A stretch of DNA of 64,000 bases. Origin: JBCCFK01 sp965262315 (lineage in GTDB: Bacteria; Actinomycetota; Acidimicrobiia; Acidimicrobiales; UBA8592). The stretch covers positions 170,766-234,765 of the forward strand of contig CBDHFJ010000105.1 in NCBI GenBank assembly GCA_965262315.1, given 5' to 3'. The position numbers and the translations under genes are program-made. Each line of letters starts with the position of its first letter. Positions within the stretch are counted from its first letter, which is position 1. The notes under the pieces were generated by a model. That model did no database searches, was not told the DNA's origin, and was given only the letters and a program-made list of their open reading frames with translations. Below, one piece after another: positions 25,361-34,686 of this stretch.

Positions 25361-26725
25361 ATGGCCGAGAAAACACCCATCCCCGAGATCACGTTCATCG
25401 GATCCGACAACGCCCTGGCATCGCGGGTGGGTCGTCCGTTCCGTCGTTTTCTCCAGGTCGAGGCGGCAGGCGGCATCGTGTTGTTGTGCGCCACCGCAGT
25501 CGCGCTCCTGTGGGCCAACTCGCCGTGGTCGGACAGCTACACCGACCTGTGGCACAGCTCGATCGAGATCGCCATCGGGGACTTCGTCCTGGGGGAGTCC
25601 CACGGGCACCTGGATCTGGAGCTGCTGGTCAACGACGCCTTGATGGTCGTGTTCTTCTTCGTGGTCGGCCTCGAGATCAAGCGCGAGCTCGTGTCCGGTC
25701 ACCTCAAGGATCCCAAGGCGGCGGCCCTGCCGGCCATGGCGGCACTGGGCGGGATGATGGTCCCGGCCCTGATCTACTTCGCCTTCAACACCAGCGGCCC
25801 CGAGGCCGACGGCTGGGGCGTCCCCATGGCCACCGACATCGCCTTCGCGGTCGGCGTGCTGTCGTTGCTGGGGGATCGCGTCAACCGGCAGATGAAGGTC
25901 TTCATCCTGTCGCTCGCCATCGTGGACGACCTCGGGGCGATCCTGGTCATCGCGCTCTTCTACACCGAGACCATCTCCTGGGGATGGTTGGCCACCGCCG
26001 GCGTGGTGGTGCTGGCGATCGTCGCCCTCCGCCAGCTCCGGGTCTGGTACATCCCGATCTACGTGGTGTTGGGCGTGGTGCTGTGGTTGGCCATGTTCGA
26101 GTCCGGAGTCCACGCCACCATCGCTGGTGTGATCCTCGGTGTCATCACGCCGGCCCGACCGCTCCAGACCCGCCAGCAGGCGGCAAAGTGGGTGCAGTGG
26201 CTCCGCGACAAGGGCGACGACCTCTTCGGCGTGGACATCCACTACGCCGCCTTCCACCTTCGCGAGTCGACGTCGGTGGCCGAGCGGCTCGAGAACGCCA
26301 TCCACCCCATCTCGTCGTACGTCATCATCCCGATCTTCGCGCTGGCCAACGCGGGCGTGGATCTGCGGGGCGGTGTGGTCGGCGACGCGGCCGGGAGCCC
26401 GGTGACCTGGGGCGTCGGGGTCGGTCTGGTGGTCGGCAAGATCTGTGGCATCACCGCATTCACGATGATCGGGCAGCGCCTGCCGTTCACCTCGGCTCCC
26501 CAGGGCATGACCAACCGTCATCTGGTGGGCCTGGCGTCGGTGGCCGGCATCGGGTTCACGGTCTCGCTCTTCATCACCAGCCTGGCGTTCGAGGACGAAT
26601 CGATCATCGCTCAGGCCAAGATCGGCATCCTGTTCGCGTCGCTCGTCGCGGGCCTGATGGGTCTGGTGATCCTGGACCGTGTCACCCGCCGAGACGTCAA
26701 GATCGGCGCCCACGCCGGCAGCTGA
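25361..26725 (+). CDS. nhaA: Na+/H+ antiporter NhaA
   Basis: A 454-residue membrane antiporter that exports Na+ in exchange for protons. The family segments LLVNDALMVVFFFVVGLEIKRE, GWGVPMATDIAFAVG and LSLAIVDDLGAILVIALFY (the two Asp residues of the ion site) and PIFALANAGVDL are intact, and about 12 membrane helices are visible. ATG at 25361. Followed by a weak hairpin (ACGACC/GGTCGT) just after the stop. Confidence 0.96.
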   Translation: MAEKTPIPEITFIGSDNALASRVGRPFRRFLQVEAAGGIVLLCATAVALLWANSPWSDSYTDLWHSSIEIAIGDFVLGESHGHLDLELLVNDALMVVFFFVVGLEIKRELVSGHLKDPKAAALPAMAALGGMMVPALIYFAFNTSGPEADGWGVPMATDIAFAVGVLSLLGDRVNRQMKVFILSLAIVDDLGAILVIALFYTETISWGWLATAGVVVLAIVALRQLRVWYIPIYVVLGVVLWLAMFESGVHATIAGVILGVITPARPLQTRQQAAKWVQWLRDKGDDLFGVDIHYAAFHLRESTSVAERLENAIHPISSYVIIPIFALANAGVDLRGGVVGDAAGSPVTWGVGVGLVVGKICGITAFTMIGQRLPFTSAPQGMTNRHLVGLASVAGIGFTVSLFITSLAFEDESIIAQAKIGILFASLVAGLMGLVILDRVTRRDVKIGAHAGS

Positions 26726-26809
26726 CGACCGTCCGCTCCGGAGGGTCGTGCCGTGGCAGTTCAAGACAGACCCAATATGGTCGATCGTTCACTGACAGTT
26801 CGAAGCTGT

Positions 26810-26839
26810 TGACAAGCCCCCGCCCGCGACCCTTACCTT
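26810..26839 (+). promoter_or_regulatory. Probable topA promoter, leaderless transcript
   Basis: A perfect -35 TTGACA (26810-26815), 18-nt spacer and -10-like TACCTT (26834-26839). Transcription would start about 26846-26849, at or next to the topA ATG (26849), and no Shine-Dalgarno is present between them. A leaderless mRNA is the natural reading. Confidence 0.5.
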
Positions 26840-26848
26840 TCCCCTCAG

Positions 26849-29620
26849 ATGCCTACCGCCCTCGTCATCGTCGAGTCGCCCGCCAAGGCGCGCACCATCG
26901 CCGGATATCTCGGTGATGGGTACGTCGTGGAGTCGTCCATCGGACACATCCGTGACCTCCCGCGCAACGCCGCGGAGGTCCCCAAGTCCCACAAGGGTGA
27001 GGCCTGGGCCCGCATGGGGATCGATGTCGACAACGACTTCAAGCCCCTCTACGTGGTCAACAGCGACAAGAAGGACCACCTGAAGCACCTCAAAGCCCTG
27101 ATGAAGGAGGCCGACGAGCTCTACCTCGCGACGGATGAGGATCGCGAGGGCGAAGCCATCGCGTGGCATCTGCTCGAGGAGCTCAACCCGCCCGAGGGCA
27201 TGGCAGTCAAGCGGATGGTCTTCCACGAGATCACCCCGTCGGCCATCCAGGCCGCCATCGACACCCCGCGCGAGATCGACCGTCGCCTGGTCGACGCCCA
27301 GGAAGCCCGCCGCATGCTCGATCGGCTCTACGGTTACGAGGTCTCGCCGGTGCTGTGGAAGAAGGTCATGCCGCGCTTGTCGGCGGGTCGCGTCCAGTCG
27401 GTGGCCACCCGTGTCGTGGTCGAGCGGGAGCGCGAGCGCATGGCGTTCGTGCCGGCGTCGTACTGGGACCTCAGCGGCACGTTCACCGTCACCAAGGAGA
27501 TCGCCGCCGACGACCCCAAGTCGTTCACCGGCACCCTGGTTCAGCTCGACGGCAAGAAGCTGGCGAGCGGCCGCGACTTCGGCCAGGACGGCCAGCTCAA
27601 GTCCGCCGACACCGTGCAGCTCGACGAGGCCGGCGCTCGTTCGCTGGTGGCGGGCCTGGCCGACGCCGACTTCGCCGTCCGCTCCGTCGAGTCCAAGCCG
27701 TACCGCCGTCGGCCCGCCGCACCCTTCATCACCTCCACCTTCCAGCAGGAGGCCGGCCGCAAGCTGCGGATGTCGTCGGCGATGGCCATGCGCGCGGCCC
27801 AGGGCCTGTACGAGAAGGGCTACATCACCTACATGCGTACCGACAGCACCACGCTGTCGGACACGGCCCTCAATGCGGCCCGCAGTCTGATCCAGGAGAA
27901 GTACGGCGCCGACTTCCTCCCGGACGCGCCGCGCCACTACACCAAGAAGGTTCGCAACGCGCAGGAGGCCCACGAGGCCATCCGTCCCGCCGGTGACACG
28001 TTCAAGAGTCCTGAGCAGGTGCGGAGCGAGGTCGTCAAGAGCGAGGCCGAGGTCTACGAGCTGATCTTCCAGCGCACGGTTGCCTCGCAGATGACCGACG
28101 CCGAAGGCGAGACCATGCAGGTCCGGCTCGGCGCCGCGAGCAGCGATGGTCGCGACGCCGAGTTCGGTGCTTCGGGCACCGTCATCACCCACCAGGGGTT
28201 CCGCCGCGTCTACGTCGAGGACACCGACGAGGCCGACGACAACGACACCAACGAGCGGGCGCTGCCCCCGATGGCCGAGGGCGACGACCTGGCTGTCACC
28301 GACCTCGAGGCCGACGGCCACGAGACCCAGCCGCCGTCGCGCTACACCGAGGCGTCGCTGGTCAAGAAGCTCGAGGAGCTCGGCGTCGGTCGCCCGTCCA
28401 CCTATGCCTCGATCATGGGGACCATCGTCGACCGTGGCTACGTGTGGAAGAAGGGCTCGGCCCTGGTTCCCAGCTTCACTGCGTTCAGCGTGGTGGGGCT
28501 GCTCGAGCAGCACTTCCCGAACCTGGTCGACTACCAGTTCACCGCCAACATGGAGACCGACCTCGACGGGATCGCCACCGGCACCCGCGAAGCCATCCCC
28601 TGGCTGAGCCAGTTCTATTTCGGCGCCGAGGAAGAGCCCGGCCTCAAGGAGAAGGTGTCCGAGCGTCTGGGCGACATCGACGCCCGCGCCATCAACTCCA
28701 TCCCGCTGGGGGTCGACGAGAACGGCGAGATGATCGTGGCCCGCGTCGGCAAGTTCGGTCCGTATGTCCAGCGCGGCGAGGACACCGCCTCGATCCCCGA
28801 CGAGATCGCGCCCGACGAGCTCACCGTCGACAAGGCGGTCGAGTACATCGAGGCTCCGGCCGGTGACAGGGAGCTCGGGGTCGACCCCGAGACCGGCAAG
28901 ACCGTCTTCGCGAAGGCTGGTCGCTTCGGCCCCTACGTCACGCTGGGCGAGATCGTCGACGGCGAGGAGAAGCCCAAGACGGCCTCGCTGTTCAAGGACA
29001 TGAGTCTCGAGACCGTCACCTTCGACGAAGCCATGCAGCTGCTGAGCCTCCCGCGTGTGGTCGGCGTGCACCCCGAGGACGGCACCGAGATCACGGTGCA
29101 GAACGGCCGCTACGGGCCGTACCTCAAGAAGGGCACCGACAGTCGCACCATCGAGTCCGAGGCCCAGATCTTCACGATCACCCTCGACGAGGCGGTCAAG
29201 ATCTACGCCGAGCCCAAACGCCGCCGTGGCGCGGTGGCGAAGCCGCCGCTCAAGGAGCTGGGCAACGACGAGGTCTCGGGCAAGCCGATGGTGGTCAAGG
29301 ACGGCCGCTTCGGTCCCTACGTGACCGACGGCGAGACCAACGCCTCGCTCCGCAAGGGCGACACCGTCGAGGAGATCGACGATGCCCGTGCCATGGAGCT
29401 GCTCCAGCTCCGTCGCGAGAAGGGCCCCGCCAAGAAGAAGAAGTCCAAGAAGGCGGCCACCAAGAAGAAGACGACGGCCAAGAAGAAGGCCCCGGCGAAG
29501 AAGGCCGCGAAGAAGAAGGCCACGGCCAAGAAGCAGAGCACGGCCAAGAAGGCAGCGGCCGACGCGGCGGCTCCCGAGGACGTCTCCGAGTCCGCCGACG
29601 AGGCCACCGCCGGCAACTGA
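26849..29620 (+). CDS. topA: DNA topoisomerase I (type IA)
   Basis: A 923-residue topoisomerase that relaxes negative supercoils. The TOPRIM domain begins ALVIVESPAKARTIAGYL, with DEDREGEAIAWHLLE for the metal site; the active-site Tyr is in GYITYMRTDST (about residue 328). Several C-terminal repeats of the RFGPYVT type (zinc-free actinobacterial topo-C repeats) follow. The last ~60 residues are a Lys/Ala-rich tail (KKKSKKAATKKKTTAKKK), known in actinobacterial TopA to help DNA binding and processivity. Confidence 0.97.
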   Translation: MPTALVIVESPAKARTIAGYLGDGYVVESSIGHIRDLPRNAAEVPKSHKGEAWARMGIDVDNDFKPLYVVNSDKKDHLKHLKALMKEADELYLATDEDREGEAIAWHLLEELNPPEGMAVKRMVFHEITPSAIQAAIDTPREIDRRLVDAQEARRMLDRLYGYEVSPVLWKKVMPRLSAGRVQSVATRVVVERERERMAFVPASYWDLSGTFTVTKEIAADDPKSFTGTLVQLDGKKLASGRDFGQDGQLKSADTVQLDEAGARSLVAGLADADFAVRSVESKPYRRRPAAPFITSTFQQEAGRKLRMSSAMAMRAAQGLYEKGYITYMRTDSTTLSDTALNAARSLIQEKYGADFLPDAPRHYTKKVRNAQEAHEAIRPAGDTFKSPEQVRSEVVKSEAEVYELIFQRTVASQMTDAEGETMQVRLGAASSDGRDAEFGASGTVITHQGFRRVYVEDTDEADDNDTNERALPPMAEGDDLAVTDLEADGHETQPPSRYTEASLVKKLEELGVGRPSTYASIMGTIVDRGYVWKKGSALVPSFTAFSVVGLLEQHFPNLVDYQFTANMETDLDGIATGTREAIPWLSQFYFGAEEEPGLKEKVSERLGDIDARAINSIPLGVDENGEMIVARVGKFGPYVQRGEDTASIPDEIAPDELTVDKAVEYIEAPAGDRELGVDPETGKTVFAKAGRFGPYVTLGEIVDGEEKPKTASLFKDMSLETVTFDEAMQLLSLPRVVGVHPEDGTEITVQNGRYGPYLKKGTDSRTIESEAQIFTITLDEAVKIYAEPKRRRGAVAKPPLKELGNDEVSGKPMVVKDGRFGPYVTDGETNASLRKGDTVEEIDDARAMELLQLRREKGPAKKKKSKKAATKKKTTAKKKAPAKKAAKKKATAKKQSTAKKAAADAAAPEDVSESADEATAGN

Positions 29621-29676
29621 ATCGCTCGGCGTCGGGTGGACCGGCCAGCCGGGACCGCCCAACTAGCCTGACGGTC

Positions 29677-31116
29677 GTGGAGGAGCGATCCGCTGCTGCG
29701 CGGCACGGCAGCCAGGTCGAGGATCATCAGCGCGTCGCGTCGAGCTCCTGGGTCGAGCGCGTGTTCGGCAGCTATGCGTACCTGCGGCTGTGGATCGTCC
29801 AGGCCGTGGGCTCCACCGGCGATTGGCTGGGCTTCCTCGCCATCGGGGCCGCCGCCACCGAACTGGGCGGGGGCACGCCCGAGACGGCGGTGGGCTTCGT
29901 GTTCTCCGTTCGCATCATCCCTGGCCTGTTCCTGGCGCCGCTGGCCGGTGTGCTCGTCGATCGATGGAACCGCAAACGGGTGATGATCGTCTGCGACCTG
30001 GCGCGGGTCGGGGTCCTGCTCTCCCTGCCGTTCGCCGACCGGGTCTGGCACCTGGTCCTGGCGTCGCTGGCGCTCGAGATCTTCACCCTGATGTGGATCC
30101 CGGCCAAGGACTCGGTGGTGCCGAGCCTGGTGCCCGAGGAGCGTCTGACCACCGTCAACTCGCTTCAGATGGCGGCCACCTACGGCACCGTGCCCATTGC
30201 TGCCGGCATCTTCATCGGGTTGGGCCAGGTGGCCGACGGCATCGCGGACTGGCCCGGGGCCGAGACGTTCTCCGGCGACCAGATCGGCCTCGGCTTCTAC
30301 GTCGACGCCCTCACCTTCCTGTTCTCGGCGCTGATGATCGCCTCCATCGCCATCCCGTTGCGGCCGGTCGAGGAGCGTTCGCACGAGCGTCCTCGTCTGA
30401 ACCTCGGCGCCACCCTGGCCGAGCTGCGCGAAGGCTGGCAGTTCATGTTCATCAACCCCGTGGTGCGGGCGGTGTGCGCGGCGCTGGGCGCGGGGCTGAT
30501 CGGCGGCGGCATGTTGATCCCCCTCGGTCCGATCTTCGCCGAGGACGTCCTGGGCGAGAACGCTGCCGATGGCATGTCGATCCTGCAGACCGCGCTCGGC
30601 GTGGGCGTGGCGGTGGGTGTGGCCGTGCTGTCGGCGTCGCAGCGCCAGTTCGAACAGGTCCGGGTGTTCGTGCTCTCGGTGTTCGGCGCCGGGTTGGCGT
30701 TGCTGATCGCGGCGTCGATGTCGGACCTGTGGGCTGCGGCACTGCTGATCGGGCTGCTCGGCATGTTCGCAGGGTCGATCTACGTCCTCGGCTTCACCCT
30801 GCTGCAACTGAGTGTCGAGGAGGAGCTGCGGGGCCGCATCTTCGCGGCGGTCTACACGATCGTGCGGTTGTCGCTGATCATCGCCATGACCGTCGGGCCC
30901 TTCGCAGCGGCACTCTTCAACGGTCTGTCCGAGGAGTTCTTCGACAAGCGTCCCAGCATCTTCGGTTGGCGGGTGTTCGTGCCCGGCGTGCGCTTCACGC
31001 TGTGGCTGGCGGCCATCATCATCCTCGGGGCTGGCGTGTTGGCCCGCGCGTCCGTGAGAAACTTGTCGCCCGGGCCGACCCAGGATGCCCGGGTCGAGGA
31101 GGCCGAGAAGACGTGA
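29677..31116 (+). CDS. MFS transporter (EntS/DUF894-like)
   Basis: A 479-residue major facilitator protein with 10-12 membrane segments. FVFSVRIIPGLFLAPLAGVLVDRWNRKRVMIVCDL contains the inter-helix 2-3 loop motif (GxxxDRxxRK type). The closest recognised group is the EntS/multidrug-like exporters. It lies between topA and tmk, and its stop overlaps tmk as GTGA, so it may be a constitutive passenger in a housekeeping operon. Substrate unknown. Confidence 0.86.
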   Translation: MEERSAAARHGSQVEDHQRVASSSWVERVFGSYAYLRLWIVQAVGSTGDWLGFLAIGAAATELGGGTPETAVGFVFSVRIIPGLFLAPLAGVLVDRWNRKRVMIVCDLARVGVLLSLPFADRVWHLVLASLALEIFTLMWIPAKDSVVPSLVPEERLTTVNSLQMAATYGTVPIAAGIFIGLGQVADGIADWPGAETFSGDQIGLGFYVDALTFLFSALMIASIAIPLRPVEERSHERPRLNLGATLAELREGWQFMFINPVVRAVCAALGAGLIGGGMLIPLGPIFAEDVLGENAADGMSILQTALGVGVAVGVAVLSASQRQFEQVRVFVLSVFGAGLALLIAASMSDLWAAALLIGLLGMFAGSIYVLGFTLLQLSVEEELRGRIFAAVYTIVRLSLIIAMTVGPFAAALFNGLSEEFFDKRPSIFGWRVFVPGVRFTLWLAAIIILGAGVLARASVRNLSPGPTQDARVEEAEKT

Positions 31117-31712
31117 CGGCGCGGTTCATCGCGTTCGAGGGTGGCGATGCCAGTGGCAAGACCACCCAGGCTCGACGCGTCGCTCGCCAGCTCGGTGCGG
31201 TCTTCACCCGGGAGCCGGGCGGCACCGACCTGGGGGAGACGTTGCGCACGCTGGTGCTCGAGCCCGAGACGCGCGTCGACCTGCGGGCGGAGGCGCTGAT
31301 GATCGCAGCCGCCCGGGCCCAACACGTCAGCGAGGTGATCCAGCCGGCGCTCCAGGCGGGCCAGTCGGTGGTCACCGATCGTTTCACCGCCTCGTCGCTC
31401 GTCTACCAGGGGTTCGGCAGCGGGCTCGACGTGGCCGAGGTCCGCCGCCTCTCCGAGTTCGCCACCGGCGGGCTGTGGCCGGACCTGACCGTGCTGATCG
31501 ACGTCCCACCGGACGTGGCGCTGGGCCGGCTGGGCGACGAGCTGGACCGCTTCGAGCGCGAAGCCGTGGACTTCCACACCCGCGTGCGTGAGGGCTACCT
31601 GCAGCTCGCCGCCGAGGACGACACCTGGGTCGTGATCGACGGCAGTGCCGACCTCGACGAGGTCGGGGCCGCAGTCGACGCGGCGCTCTCGGACGTCACC
31701 GGGGCCGGGTAG
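31113..31712 (+). CDS. tmk: Thymidylate kinase
   Basis: A 199-residue kinase converting dTMP to dTDP. The P-loop is FEGGDASGKTTQ (about residue 7), followed by the substrate site REPGGTDLGE and the DR(F/Y) motif VTDRFTASSLVYQG. GTG at 31113 overlaps the MFS gene; holB follows 11 nt later, the usual tmk-holB order. Confidence 0.95.
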   Translation: MTARFIAFEGGDASGKTTQARRVARQLGAVFTREPGGTDLGETLRTLVLEPETRVDLRAEALMIAAARAQHVSEVIQPALQAGQSVVTDRFTASSLVYQGFGSGLDVAEVRRLSEFATGGLWPDLTVLIDVPPDVALGRLGDELDRFEREAVDFHTRVREGYLQLAAEDDTWVVIDGSADLDEVGAAVDAALSDVTGAG

Positions 31713-31723
31713 ATTCCTCGTTC

Positions 31724-32797
31724 GTGAGCCTGGCGACGGACGATTCCACGAACAACGTCACCGACAACTGGGGTGAGGTGATCGGGCAGGCCGATGCCGT
31801 CGACCAGCTGCGGGCGTCGGTGGCCAATCCGGTCCATGCGTACCTGTTCCTGGGGCCGCACGGGTCTGGTCGCTGGGCCGCGGCCAAGGCGTTCGCCGCC
31901 GACGTGTTGTCGCAGGGTCTCGATCGGGACGGGGCCGAGCGTGCGGCGCGGCTGGCGCTGCGGGGCGAGCACCCGGACCTGATCCGGATCGATCCCACCG
32001 GCAACCAGTATCGGGACGAGGAGGTGGGTCAGCTGATCACCGAGGCGTCTCGCACGCCGGTCGAGGGTGCCCGCAAGGTCATCGTGGCCGATCGTTTCCA
32101 CACGGCGAACGCCACGGCCATCGGCCGCCTGCTGAAGACGCTGGAGGAGCCGCCCGAGTCCACCATCATCGTGCTGCTCAGCGAAGAGGTCCCCGACGAG
32201 CAGATCACCATCGCCTCCCGCTGTGTGACCGTGACGTTCCACGGGGTGCCCCACGCCGAGGTGGTGGCGTGGCTCGCCGCGCAGGGGGTGACGGGTGAGG
32301 CGGCCGAGACGGTGGCGCTGGCGTCCGGCGGTGACCTGCGGCGGGCCGCCGACCTGTCCGGCGACGAGCACGTGGCCCAGCGGTACCAGGCGTGGCACTC
32401 GGCGCCCGAGCAGCTGGACGGTTCCGGTGTGTCGGTGGCGGTGCTGGTCGAGGAGCTGCGAGCCATGATCGACGAGGCCCAGACGCCCATCACCGCGCGC
32501 CACGAGACCGAGATGGAGGAGCTGGCCGAGCGTGAGGAGCGCCTGGGTACGCGTGGCTCGGGTCGCCGAGATCTGGAGGCCGCGCACAAGCGCGAGATCC
32601 GCCGCCTGCGCATGGACGAGCTGCGGTTCGGCCTGGCCACGCTGGCCGGGGTCTACCGGGACCGCTTGCGTGTGGCTCCCACACCGCGGGACCTGGCCGC
32701 GCTCGACGTCATCCGCGACGCCAACGAAGCGCTGATCCGCAACCCCAACGAGGCCCTGCTCCTCCAGGCGATGTTCCTGAAGCTGGGGCCTGCGTAG
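31724..32797 (+). CDS. holB: DNA polymerase III subunit delta'
   Basis: A 357-residue clamp-loader subunit. AYLFLGPHGSGRWAAAKAF is the P-loop position, without the Lys-Thr/Ser of an active ATPase, as expected for delta'. The sensor-like KVIVADRFHTANATAIGRLLKTLEEPP is conserved, as is the SRC in ITIASRCVTVTF. The typical zinc-binding Cys cluster of enterobacterial HolB is missing, as in other actinobacteria. GTG start. Confidence 0.9.
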   Translation: MSLATDDSTNNVTDNWGEVIGQADAVDQLRASVANPVHAYLFLGPHGSGRWAAAKAFAADVLSQGLDRDGAERAARLALRGEHPDLIRIDPTGNQYRDEEVGQLITEASRTPVEGARKVIVADRFHTANATAIGRLLKTLEEPPESTIIVLLSEEVPDEQITIASRCVTVTFHGVPHAEVVAWLAAQGVTGEAAETVALASGGDLRRAADLSGDEHVAQRYQAWHSAPEQLDGSGVSVAVLVEELRAMIDEAQTPITARHETEMEELAEREERLGTRGSGRRDLEAAHKREIRRLRMDELRFGLATLAGVYRDRLRVAPTPRDLAALDVIRDANEALIRNPNEALLLQAMFLKLGPA

Positions 32798-32892
32798 CTC
32801 CCTCGCGGCGCGGCGCCTCGGGCGCAGCCGCAGGCCGACAAGCGTCGGCAGTGCGGAAGAAAACTGTCACACCCCCTCGTCATACTTGAGTC

Positions 32893-34326
32893 ATGGTCTC
32901 GTTGGCGATCCTGATGCAGGAGCCTGATGCGGACGACGCGGGCTCGCTCTCCGAGGGTGAGCGGTTGGCGGTTGAGCTGTGGCAGGTCGTCGACCGTGCC
33001 GCGGGACGGTCGCAGGTGCGCCGGGCGCCGGTGCTGGTCGAGGACCCCACGGGAGCCGACATCCGTCAGGTCCCGGTCGAGGTCCGCGCCGCCGAGCAGG
33101 CGTTCGAGGAGTTCCAGGCCCGGATCGAGCACGCGCCCGCCGAGGACGCGCTCCCGATGCTTCAGGAGGCGGTACGGCTGCGCTCGATGGCCGAGGCGGC
33201 CGTCGGGGCGGCAGTCCTCCACGTGGATCAGACCGATGCGGGTCGCGACGCGGGATTCAAGAACCCCACCTCGGTGGTGTTGGCCACCACGCACTCGTCA
33301 CCGGCGGAAGCGTCGCGTGCCGTGGGGGTGGCACAGAAGGTGCATGACCTGCCGCTGACCCACGCGGCCTGGGCCTGCGGCGACATCAGCGAGAGCCATG
33401 TCGCCCGGCTGGTGCGGGCCGCTGCGGGCCACCGTCGAGAGGTGTTCCTCCAGGTCGAGCCGATCCTCGTCGAGGCGGCCGTGCGTCTGCCGTACAAGCG
33501 GTTCTGCACCGTGATCGCCCACTTCGAACAGCTCACCGAACCGGATCTGGACGATTGGGATGACAAGGAACGGGCCAAACGCTCGGCCGAGCTGCGTCGG
33601 TGCCGCCGCGAGCGGGGTGGAGGGTCGCTCGAGGCCACCTTCACCGCAGAGGGATACGAGGCGTTCTCGCGAGTCCTGCGCGAGATCGAGGACGAGCTGT
33701 TCGAGGCCGATTGGGCCGAGGCCGAGGAGCGCCTCGGCAAGGGCAACGTCAGCATCGACGACTTGTGGCGCACCCCCACCCAACGTCGCGCGGACGCGCT
33801 GGTGGAGTTGTCCCAGCGCGCCGCAGCCGTCCCGCCCGACGCCAAGAAGCCCCGTCCGTCGGTGGTCGTGCACATCAGCCACGAGGCGTTCGAGGCCGAG
33901 ATCAAGCGTCGGGCGGGGGCAGAGTTCGCCTACCCGGCCAACTTCACTGCCGAGCTCTCCGACGGCACACCCATCAGCCCGGGCCGGGCGCTGGCGCTTG
34001 CCGTCGAGGGTGAGGTTCGGCGGTTGGTGTTCGACGGGCCCGACATCCGCACCAGGTTCGGTCGCTCCAAACGGTTCGCTGACGGCGCCCTCCGCGAGAT
34101 GATCATGGCCAGAGACCGTCACTGTCAGGCGCCGGGATGCGACGTCCCCGCGTGGCGGTGCGACGTCGATCACATCATCGACTGGCAACACGACGGCGAG
34201 ACCAACGGCGACGACGTGGAGCTGAAGTGCCCGTGGCACAACGGCAACAAGTCCAGCTACGACATCTTCACCGATCCGGTCACCGGCACCGTCGCCTGGC
34301 GCCGCCGGCCGCCCCGCGTCGCCTGA
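32893..34326 (+). CDS. DUF222/13E12-type HNH endonuclease protein
   Basis: A 477-residue protein. The N-terminal two-thirds is the helical DUF222 region; the C-terminal HNH nuclease motif is HCQAPGCDVP...CDVDHIIDWQHDG...LKCPWHNGNKS (about residues 415-455), with both Cys pairs and the catalytic His. DUF222-HNH proteins are multicopy in actinobacteria and related to the mycobacterial 13E12 repeats; they are often mobile or defence-associated. ATG at 32893. Confidence 0.9.
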   Translation: MVSLAILMQEPDADDAGSLSEGERLAVELWQVVDRAAGRSQVRRAPVLVEDPTGADIRQVPVEVRAAEQAFEEFQARIEHAPAEDALPMLQEAVRLRSMAEAAVGAAVLHVDQTDAGRDAGFKNPTSVVLATTHSSPAEASRAVGVAQKVHDLPLTHAAWACGDISESHVARLVRAAAGHRREVFLQVEPILVEAAVRLPYKRFCTVIAHFEQLTEPDLDDWDDKERAKRSAELRRCRRERGGGSLEATFTAEGYEAFSRVLREIEDELFEADWAEAEERLGKGNVSIDDLWRTPTQRRADALVELSQRAAAVPPDAKKPRPSVVVHISHEAFEAEIKRRAGAEFAYPANFTAELSDGTPISPGRALALAVEGEVRRLVFDGPDIRTRFGRSKRFADGALREMIMARDRHCQAPGCDVPAWRCDVDHIIDWQHDGETNGDDVELKCPWHNGNKSSYDIFTDPVTGTVAWRRRPPRVA

Positions 34327-34444
34327 TCCGGTTCGAGCCGCCCGTTCGACCCGACCGGCGACGGCCGGCGCGGCCGGCGCGGCGAGCGCCCGCGCCCACA
34401 ATGCCGTCGTCGTCTCGCCTGCCCGTTGGTAGCGTGGTGGCCTT

Positions 34445-34517
34445 GCCCGAGTAGCTCAGTCGGCAGAGCGATTCACTCGTAATGAATAGGTCAGGGGTTC
34501 AATTCCCCTCTCGGGCT
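34445..34517 (+). tRNA. tRNA-Thr (anticodon CGT)
   Basis: A 73-nt cloverleaf: acceptor GCCCGAG/CTCGGGC, D arm with AGCTCAGTCGGCAGAGC, anticodon arm ATTCA-CTCGTAA-TGAAT with CGT at 34478-34480, and T arm GGGG-TTCAATT-CCCC. CCA is not encoded. Its 3' 43 nt are duplicated at 38538, marking it as an integration site. Confidence 0.95.
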
Positions 34518-34545
34518 CAGATTGTTGCGGTGACCTGCGGAGACG
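34475..34545 (+). repeat. attL-type copy: tRNA 3' part plus conserved flank
   Basis: 44 bp identical to 38538-38581, then 12 bp with 7 matches, then 15 identical bases (TGACCTGCGGAGACG) at the same offset as in the right copy: 66 of 71 overall. A further GCAGAGCGATTCA from the tRNA recurs at 34617-34629, and CGACAGCAATTCA occurs just inside both ends (34636-34648 and 38447-38459), which may be recombinase arm sites. Confidence 0.85.
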
Positions 34546-34578
34546 TGTTCTGGCCTGGGTCGAGTTGGCAGGGCGGCT

Positions 34579-34600
34579 GTAGGCCGAACGGCCTACGTTT
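34579..34600 (+). terminator. Hairpin downstream of tRNA-Thr
   Basis: GTAGGCCG-AA-CGGCCTAC followed by GTTT: an 8-bp GC-rich stem, minimal loop and short T run about 60 nt after the tRNA. A rho-independent terminator for the tRNA transcript fits. Confidence 0.6.
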
Positions 34601-34686
34601 CGGGTTGCGCAACGTCGCAGAGCGATTCATTGCCTCGACAGCAATTCATTCGAACGGGCGTCGCGACACCATCGGTCTGGCCGCTG

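Noticed and set aside
26789..29662. Very long antisense ORF (957 codons) across topA
   Set aside because: It mirrors topA codons; high GC leaves few stops on the opposite strand. TopA motifs are complete on the plus strand.
34617..34629. Second partial tRNA (GCAGAGCGATTCA repeat after tRNA-Thr)
   Set aside because: Only 13 bases match the D/anticodon arm, with no further cloverleaf; treated as a possible recombinase arm site only.
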